NCBI RefSeq assembly: GCF_020905335.1
Contig: NZ_JAJJMN010000001.1
Location: forward strand, 2,542,001 to 2,606,000
Reading direction: 5' to 3'
DNA: 64,000 nucleotides
Source: Flavobacterium lipolyticum
GTDB taxonomy: Bacteria; Bacteroidota; Bacteroidia; Flavobacteriales; Flavobacteriaceae
A model generated the notes under the pieces. That model made no database searches, was not told the DNA's origin, and was given only the letters and a program-made list of their open reading frames with translations. The translations under genes and the position numbers were made by a program. Shown here piece after piece: positions 62,674-64,000 of the stretch. Within the stretch, counting starts at the first letter, position 1; each line of letters begins with the position of its first letter.

Positions 62674-62744
62674 TGGTCTATGGTGTAATGGTAACACAAC
62701 TGTTTTTGGTGCAGTCTTTCTAGGTTCGAGTCCTAGTAGACCAA
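62674..62744 (+). tRNA. tRNA-Gln (anticodon TTG)
   Basis: A 71-nt cloverleaf: acceptor TGGTCTA pairs with TAGACCA, D-arm GTGT...ACAC, anticodon stem ACTGT/GCAGT with loop TTTTGGT (anticodon TTG), T-arm CTAGG-TTCGAGT-CCTAG, discriminator A, CCA not encoded. Terminator stem AAGCCTCTC/GAGAGGCTT with Ts at 62751-62779. Confidence 0.97.
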
Positions 62745-62750
62745 CATAAG

Positions 62751-62779
62751 AAGCCTCTCAATCGAGAGGCTTTTTTTAT
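62751..62779 (+). terminator. terminator of tRNA-Gln
   Basis: AAGCCTCTC / GAGAGGCTT stem followed by a T-run. Confidence 0.85.
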
Positions 62780-62846
62780 GCGGTAATGTTTCGGTTAACA
62801 TAAGATTTTGTTAGGGTTTTAAGGGATCAGGTTCAAAAGTTGGGGA

Positions 62847-63839
62847 TTAAGCAAAAAGATTAGATAATCTGAACAAGAAAAAATCTATATTGCTCACTCC
62901 TCTAAATTGACTTCTAAAAGCTTTTATTTTAGCATTGAAAGATTCTGCCGAAGCATTTGTGCTTCTATTATCAAAATAGTTTAAGATTGACTGATAATTA
63001 ATAGTTATGGTATTGAGTAGAATATTAAAGTTTTTAAAACCTGATTCTTCTACATTTCTATACCAATGTGCCAGTTTGGTCATGGCAATATGTTTGTCAT
63101 TGTAGTTATTGTAAATTCCTCGAAGCTGTTGGTTTAAATTGTAAGCTGTTTTAATGTCAGGATATAGTTCAAATACCATTTGTGCTCTTTCTTCTTGGCT
63201 CCGAGTCCATTTTTCGCGAGACTTATAAAGTAGATACCTGCTTCTGGCTAATAACTGTTTAACAGAATCTCCGTTAGGTAAAAGCTGGGGAATGTATGTT
63301 TTGTTTTCTAATTTGGCTTGTAGTATCGATTGATTCTCAAAGTCCATAGCTTCCCAGCGATGTTTGATTCTAATCTCTTGTACTGCTTCGAGCGCTAATT
63401 TTTGAACATGGAACCGATCTGTAACCTGTATGGCTTTAGGAAAACATTTCTTAGAGATTAGCTTCATGGAATTAGCCATATCGAGCGTTATCTCTTTGAC
63501 AAAAGATCTTTTCTTGTAATCAATCTTTCTGATGTGTTCTATAACCTGGTCTGCTTTAGTTCCGGCAACAATAGCTACCAAGCAACCTTTTTTGCCTTTG
63601 AATTTCTTGTTGGTCAGGATAGTGTAAAGTTCCCCCTGAGACAAAGCCACCTCGTCAATGGATAAATGAGTGCCCATGTTTTCAGGGTAAATCATCCATT
63701 GGTGCGCATGTTCGCGTGGAGCCCATGTATTAAATGAGCTTAAATGTTTTTTGTATTGTCTTTGGAGTCTCTTTCCGTTAACCCCGAAAAAGCCTCCAAT
63801 GGTATGACAATCTGTGGCACTCTTATCTATTAATTTCTT
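62847..63839 (-). CDS. ISAon1-type transposase, main reading frame
   Basis: Open frame of about 331 codons. It covers an N-terminal HTH-like part (SATDCHTIGGFFGVNGKRLQ) and an ISL3-type DDE domain: LSIDEVALSQGELYTI, TLDMANSM, IQVTDRFHVQKL and the late NASAESFNAKIKAFRSQFRG. There is no ATG, GTG or TTG before M at 63695, which would remove the first 48 conserved residues. The full protein therefore probably arises by a frameshift from the overlapping upstream gene or by a non-standard start. No internal stop is present, so the element may be active. Confidence 0.85.
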   Translation of the reverse strand, partial: KKLIDKSATDCHTIGGFFGVNGKRLQRQYKKHLSSFNTWAPREHAHQWMIYPENMGTHLSIDEVALSQGELYTILTNKKFKGKKGCLVAIVAGTKADQVIEHIRKIDYKKRSFVKEITLDMANSMKLISKKCFPKAIQVTDRFHVQKLALEAVQEIRIKHRWEAMDFENQSILQAKLENKTYIPQLLPNGDSVKQLLARSRYLLYKSREKWTRSQEERAQMVFELYPDIKTAYNLNQQLRGIYNNYNDKHIAMTKLAHWYRNVEESGFKNFNILLNTITINYQSILNYFDNRSTNASAESFNAKIKAFRSQFRGVSNIDFFLFRLSNLFA

Positions 63840-64000
63840 TTAAAAAAGTCGCAAACTCCTGAGTCATGCGAGTTCCTTTAGCAACTAAAGTCCAATCTCT
63901 TTTGATGATTTCTCCATTGGTTTTATTAGTCCAACGGCGTCTTTTGATGTGTAAATACACAAATTTACCTCTTAATGGAAAATCCTGAATAGTAATCTCA
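63823..64000 (-). CDS. ISAon1-type transposase N-region protein, C-terminal part (cut by window edge)
   Basis: Minus-strand frame entering from the window edge and ending at TAA 63825-63823. Visible: EITIQDFPLRGKFVYLHIKR, then RRWTNKTNGEIIKRDW and a terminal MTQEFATFLKEINR. This matches the small N-region protein that accompanies ISAon1-type transposases. It overlaps the transposase frame by 17 bp in another phase. Confidence 0.75.
   Translation of the reverse strand, partial: EITIQDFPLRGKFVYLHIKRRRWTNKTNGEIIKRDWTLVAKGTRMTQEFATFLKEINR

Larger units (their letters stand above)
62823..64000 (-). mobile_element. ISAon1-type insertion sequence (partial, runs off window)
   Basis: A two-gene insertion sequence of the ISL3-like/ISAon1 type: N-region protein (partial) and DDE transposase. 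The transposase side ends about 45 bp past the tRNA-Gln terminator. GGGATCAGGTTCAAAAGTTG at 62823-62842 is a candidate terminal sequence, but its partner is outside the window. Confidence 0.75.

Overview
The window looks like chromosomal DNA of a Flavobacterium-type bacterium (Bacteroidota). It is AT-rich, and many genes have the Bacteroidota -7 promoter element TAnnTTTG, in several cases with a TTG-type -33 element about 19-21 bp upstream. Gene families typical of the group are present: a TonB-dependent receptor under TPP-riboswitch control, DUF3127, DUF4301, DUF2723, DUF4394, bacterial heptaprenylglyceryl/geranylgeranylglyceryl phosphate synthase, and an ISAon1-type insertion sequence. It is mostly ordinary core genome. 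I see no prophage, CRISPR array or recognisable defence island.

Layout. 0-2.4 kb: cut-off DUF3857-like protein, a small hypothetical, a Nudix/winged-helix regulator and a YjbR protein. 2.4-5.2 kb: an alkylation-repair group on the minus strand (Ada activator/methyltransferase, 2OG-Fe(II) oxygenase, a free-standing Ada-type metal-binding protein, AlkB). 5.3-10.3 kb: GNAT acetyltransferase, SMR pump and three secreted proteins of unknown function. 10.4-15.2 kb: patatin-porin, ahcY and a phosphopantetheinyl transferase. 15.3-16.7 kb: a Crp/Fnr regulator beside a small membrane protein and truncated haemoglobin, with an Fnr-like palindrome at the right distance from their promoter. 16.7-20.6 kb: prenylglyceryl phosphate synthase, PnuC, a NadR-kinase/DUF4301 fusion and ArfB. 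20.7-23.1 kb: TPP riboswitch and outer-membrane receptor. 23.2-28.9 kb: Rieske-like lipoprotein, greA with a leader hairpin, HIT protein, a complex tandem repeat, histidine kinase, flavin reductase, DUF3127 protein and aat. 28.9-36.1 kb: a complete thiamin operon (riboswitch-thiS-thiC-TenI/ThiE-thiD-thiE-thiG-thiH-thiF). 36.2-37.5 kb: tag and a queuosine-precursor transporter. 37.6-42.9 kb: M3 peptidase, tsf, rpsB, rpsI and rplM. 43.1-45.9 kb: two ferritin-like proteins and a LacI-type regulator. 45.9-48.9 kb: a gene-poor, degenerate island with one GT90 glycosyltransferase. 48.9-53.5 kb: polA and a DUF4394 lipoprotein. 53.6-56.7 kb: three paralogous lysine-rich secreted mini-proteins around a two-component system, two of them with the same operator/promoter. 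56.8-62.4 kb: metallophosphoesterase, cysteine-less thioredoxin, polysaccharide deacetylase and DUF2723 membrane protein. 62.7-64 kb: tRNA-Gln and an insertion sequence running off the window.

The points I find most worth following are: (1) the two-component system with its mini-proteins and a shared 11-bp direct-repeat operator; (2) the frequent 7-bp periodicity of intergenic spacers, with arrays often in inverted pairs; (3) the NadR-kinase/DUF4301 fusion next to PnuC; (4) the Fnr-like operator before the haemoglobin operon; (5) the repeat array at 24.7-25.5 kb that seems to carry copies of the end of the neighbouring kinase gene. All functions are read from sequence motifs only; no database search was possible.
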